This document shows, piece by piece, positions 62,356 through 64,000 of a stretch of 64,000 nucleotides of DNA. The DNA is taken from positions 159,264 through 223,263 of the forward strand of contig JAUSFD010000005.1 in NCBI GenBank assembly GCA_030649955.1, written 5' to 3'. The notes under the pieces are model-generated. The model saw nothing but the letters and a program-made list of their open reading frames with translations. It made no database searches and had not been told where the DNA came from. The translations under genes and the position numbers were made by a program. This DNA comes from Candidatus Peregrinibacteria bacterium (GTDB lineage Bacteria; Patescibacteriota; Gracilibacteria; Peribacterales; Peribacteraceae). Numbering within the stretch: position 1 is the first letter of the stretch; each line of letters starts with the position of its first letter.

Positions 62356-63324
62356 GTGAATCTCTCACAAACCATCCTCGGAACGAGCTTCGAGAACCCT
62401 ACCGTCCTCGCTTCCGGAATCATGGGGATTACCGCGGCGAGTTGGCGGTACGCGGCAACGAGTGGGGCGGGGGCGATCACCACGAAGTCGCTGTGGCCAT
62501 TCGAGCACAAGGGGAACCGTAACCCCACGATCATCGCGACGGATCACTGGACGCTCAACGCCGTTGGCGTGCCGGATGCGGGGCCGGAGAAAGCGCGTGA
62601 GGAGATCGGGGACTACTTGAAGGATCCTCCTGTTCCGCTGATTGCGAATGTCATTGGCTTGAACGCAGAGGAGTTCGCGTCGATCACGCGCGAGATCGTT
62701 CCGCTCAAGCCGCACTTCCTCGAAGTGAACCTGTCGACGCCTACCTTCGTGAAGCTCCGAGGAAAACTCTTTGCAGCGGACCCGGGGGAAGCGAAGGAGA
62801 TCATCAAGGCCGTGAAGGGTGTCGCGAAGGGTATTCCTGTCTTCGCAAAACTCACACCCAATGTCCCGAACATCGGCGAAATTGCGCGCGCCTGCGTCGA
62901 TGCCGGAGCGGATGGCATCACGGCGATCAACACAGCAGGCCCCGGCATGGCTATCGATCTGCGCAGCCGGATGCCTATTCTTGCGACACACAAAGGGGGA
63001 CTCTCAGGTCCAGCACTCAAGCCGATCGCCGTCCGCTGCATTGCCGAGGTCTACGAGGCGACAGAGGGGAAAGTTCCCATCATCGGTACGGGCGGCGTGT
63101 ACACGGGTGAGGATGCGATCGAGCTCCTGCTCGCTGGTGCGTCGCTCATCGGCATCGGGACGGCGGTAGGGGAGCGTGGCATTACGGTGTTCCAGCAGGT
63201 CTGCGATGAGATGCAGTTCTGGTGCACGAACGAAGGTGTGTGGGATATTGCAGACCTCGTCGGTGCGATGCATAAGGAGCTCAAAGCCCGCAAGATGGAA
63301 CTCGGTATGCGCCCTTCCCTGTAA
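62356..63324 (+). CDS. pyrD: dihydroorotate dehydrogenase, class 1B catalytic subunit
   Basis: Oxidises dihydroorotate to orotate with FMN and passes electrons to PyrK. It has 322 residues, GTG start. TIM-barrel landmarks: ENPTVLASGIMGITAASWRY, AGAITTKSLWPFEHKGNRNP, FLEVNLSTPTFVKLRGKL, GIPVFAKLTPNVPNIGEIA, TAINTAGPGMAIDL, KGGLSGPALKPIAVRCI and PIIGTGGVYTGEDAIELLLA. The base position that is Cys in class 1 enzymes (N-x-S-C-P) is Thr128 here (N-L-S-T-P), where class 2 enzymes have Ser. Followed by pyrK after three bases, which confirms class 1B. Confidence 0.96.
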   Translation: MNLSQTILGTSFENPTVLASGIMGITAASWRYAATSGAGAITTKSLWPFEHKGNRNPTIIATDHWTLNAVGVPDAGPEKAREEIGDYLKDPPVPLIANVIGLNAEEFASITREIVPLKPHFLEVNLSTPTFVKLRGKLFAADPGEAKEIIKAVKGVAKGIPVFAKLTPNVPNIGEIARACVDAGADGITAINTAGPGMAIDLRSRMPILATHKGGLSGPALKPIAVRCIAEVYEATEGKVPIIGTGGVYTGEDAIELLLAGASLIGIGTAVGERGITVFQQVCDEMQFWCTNEGVWDIADLVGAMHKELKARKMELGMRPSL

Positions 63325-63327
63325 CCC

Positions 63328-64000
63328 ATGTCCACGATTCCCCTCCAGAGCCGGCTCCCGCGCACCTACCGCATCAAGGAGATCAAGCAGGAAACCGAAA
63401 TGGTACGCACCTACACCTTCGATGGTTCACTCGGGGCGAAACCAGGACAGTTCGTGATGGTCTGGCTCCCAGGCGTTGACGAAGTGCCGATGAGCGTCGC
63501 ATACGATGATGGAGCAACAACGAAGATCACGTTCTTCGCCGTGGGTGACCTCACAGAGGAACTCGCGCGCAGCAGTGTTGGCGATCTCGTAGGACTTCGC
63601 GGACCCTTCGGTACGTGCTACGAGTGGAAGCCTGGTGAGCACATCGTCCTCGTCGCAGGAGGTTACGGCGCTGCGCCGATGTACTTCGTCGCGAAGGAGT
63701 CCGTGCAGCACGGCTGCACGCTCGAGGTGATCGTGGGTGCGCGCAGCAAGGAGCATTTGCTCTACATCACTGAGCTCGAGTCGCTTCCCCACACCTCCCT
63801 CCATATTGCGACGAACGATGGCTCTGCTGGATTCAAAGGATTCAACACCGAGGTCCTCGAGAAGCTCCTTAGCAGTTGCCCGCGGGAGTCGAAGGGAGCG
63901 AAGAAGGAGGATTGCAGTCCTGTCGACCAGGTCTTCGCTTGTGGGCCAGAGATGATGCTCAAGAAGGTCTCGGAGATCACCGCGAAGTACGAGGTTCCCA
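63328..64000 (+). CDS. pyrK: dihydroorotate dehydrogenase electron-transfer subunit, truncated by window end
   Basis: Carries electrons from PyrD to NAD+ through FAD and a 2Fe-2S cluster. 224 codons are visible and the frame stays open to the last base. Ferredoxin-reductase fold: GAKPGQFVMVWLPGVDEVPM (FAD), GDLVGLRGPFGTCYEW, the NAD-binding LVAGGYGAAPMYFVAKESV and QVFACGPEMMLKKVSEI. The iron-sulfur Cys cluster would lie beyond the end. Start MSTIPLQSRLPRTYRIKEIK, three bases after the pyrD stop, so the two are co-expressed. Confidence 0.95.
   Translation, partial: MSTIPLQSRLPRTYRIKEIKQETEMVRTYTFDGSLGAKPGQFVMVWLPGVDEVPMSVAYDDGATTKITFFAVGDLTEELARSSVGDLVGLRGPFGTCYEWKPGEHIVLVAGGYGAAPMYFVAKESVQHGCTLEVIVGARSKEHLLYITELESLPHTSLHIATNDGSAGFKGFNTEVLEKLLSSCPRESKGAKKEDCSPVDQVFACGPEMMLKKVSEITAKYEVP

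Noticed and set aside
1..64000. CRISPR array
   Set aside because: No series of equal repeats with unique spacers; the short-word repeats have no spacers and are inverted.

Overview
The window reads like a chromosome segment of a Patescibacteria (CPR) bacterium. A Peribacteria/Peregrinibacteria-like lineage is my best guess, but no marker gene here settles it. It is fairly GC-rich. TGA is used as a stop, which argues against Gracilibacteria/SR1. Several exported proteins carry poly-serine linkers. Shine-Dalgarno sequences are almost absent. Instead, many genes have a recognisable -10 box that ends only 5-9 nt before the start codon, so leaderless transcription looks like the normal mode.

Layout. 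1-8.5 kb: a frameshifted dipZ-like gene, thymidylate/folate genes (thyA, folA, folE, folK, folB), two unknown helical proteins, a cysteine-rich repeat protein and a MOSC protein. 8.6-18.8 kb: a SecD with an inserted parvulin domain next to a SecD-head-like lipoprotein, cell-surface sugar genes, a secreted zincin, rlmD-like, rlmH, a phosphoesterase and tRNA-Glu. 18.8-24.2 kb: a lower-GC island at tRNA-Glu with a large serine recombinase, a 54-residue partner, a helix-turn-helix protein, a HEPN-like protein and an MFS transporter. 24.2-25.4 kb: a RelB/RelE-like pair whose spacer is exactly a palindromic repeat element. 25.4-30.6 kb: a 1733-residue protein with a metallopeptidase-like start and an ABC1-kinase-like end. 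30.7-37.6 kb: proS, a membrane protein and a four-gene cluster of unknown modular proteins. 37.7-42.5 kb: hpf, a PKD/7TM protein and an ATP-grasp/retropepsin/DUF1704 fusion, with a four-helix-bundle gene held inside an inverted telomere-like repeat. 42.5-51.8 kb: a DUF3048 protein, rplY, a glycosyltransferase, a proton-pumping pyrophosphatase, a uvrC with an acetyltransferase domain inside its nuclease domain, two secreted paralogues and a YtxH-like protein. 51.9-64 kb: a very large LOG-family protein, pyrG, a branched-chain-amino-acid-type ABC transporter lacking livF, a 614-residue unknown, pyrD and pyrK (cut by the window end).

How the genes fit together. Pyrimidine synthesis (pyrD, pyrK, pyrG, thyA) and folate cofactor genes (folE, folB, folK, folA) are well represented. 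Ribosome and translation upkeep is covered by hpf, rlmH, an rlmD-like gene, rplY, proS and tRNA-Glu. Protein export and surface chemistry are covered by SecD, zincins and glycosyl/nucleotidyl transferases.

Most striking signals: (1) domain insertions or fusions in housekeeping proteins (SecD-parvulin, UvrC-GNAT, ATP-grasp-retropepsin-DUF1704, peptidase-kinase giant); (2) gene borders marked by long hairpins whose two arms are tandem copies of short words, with a different word at different loci; (3) two further palindromic element families, one in the spacer of the toxin-antitoxin pair.
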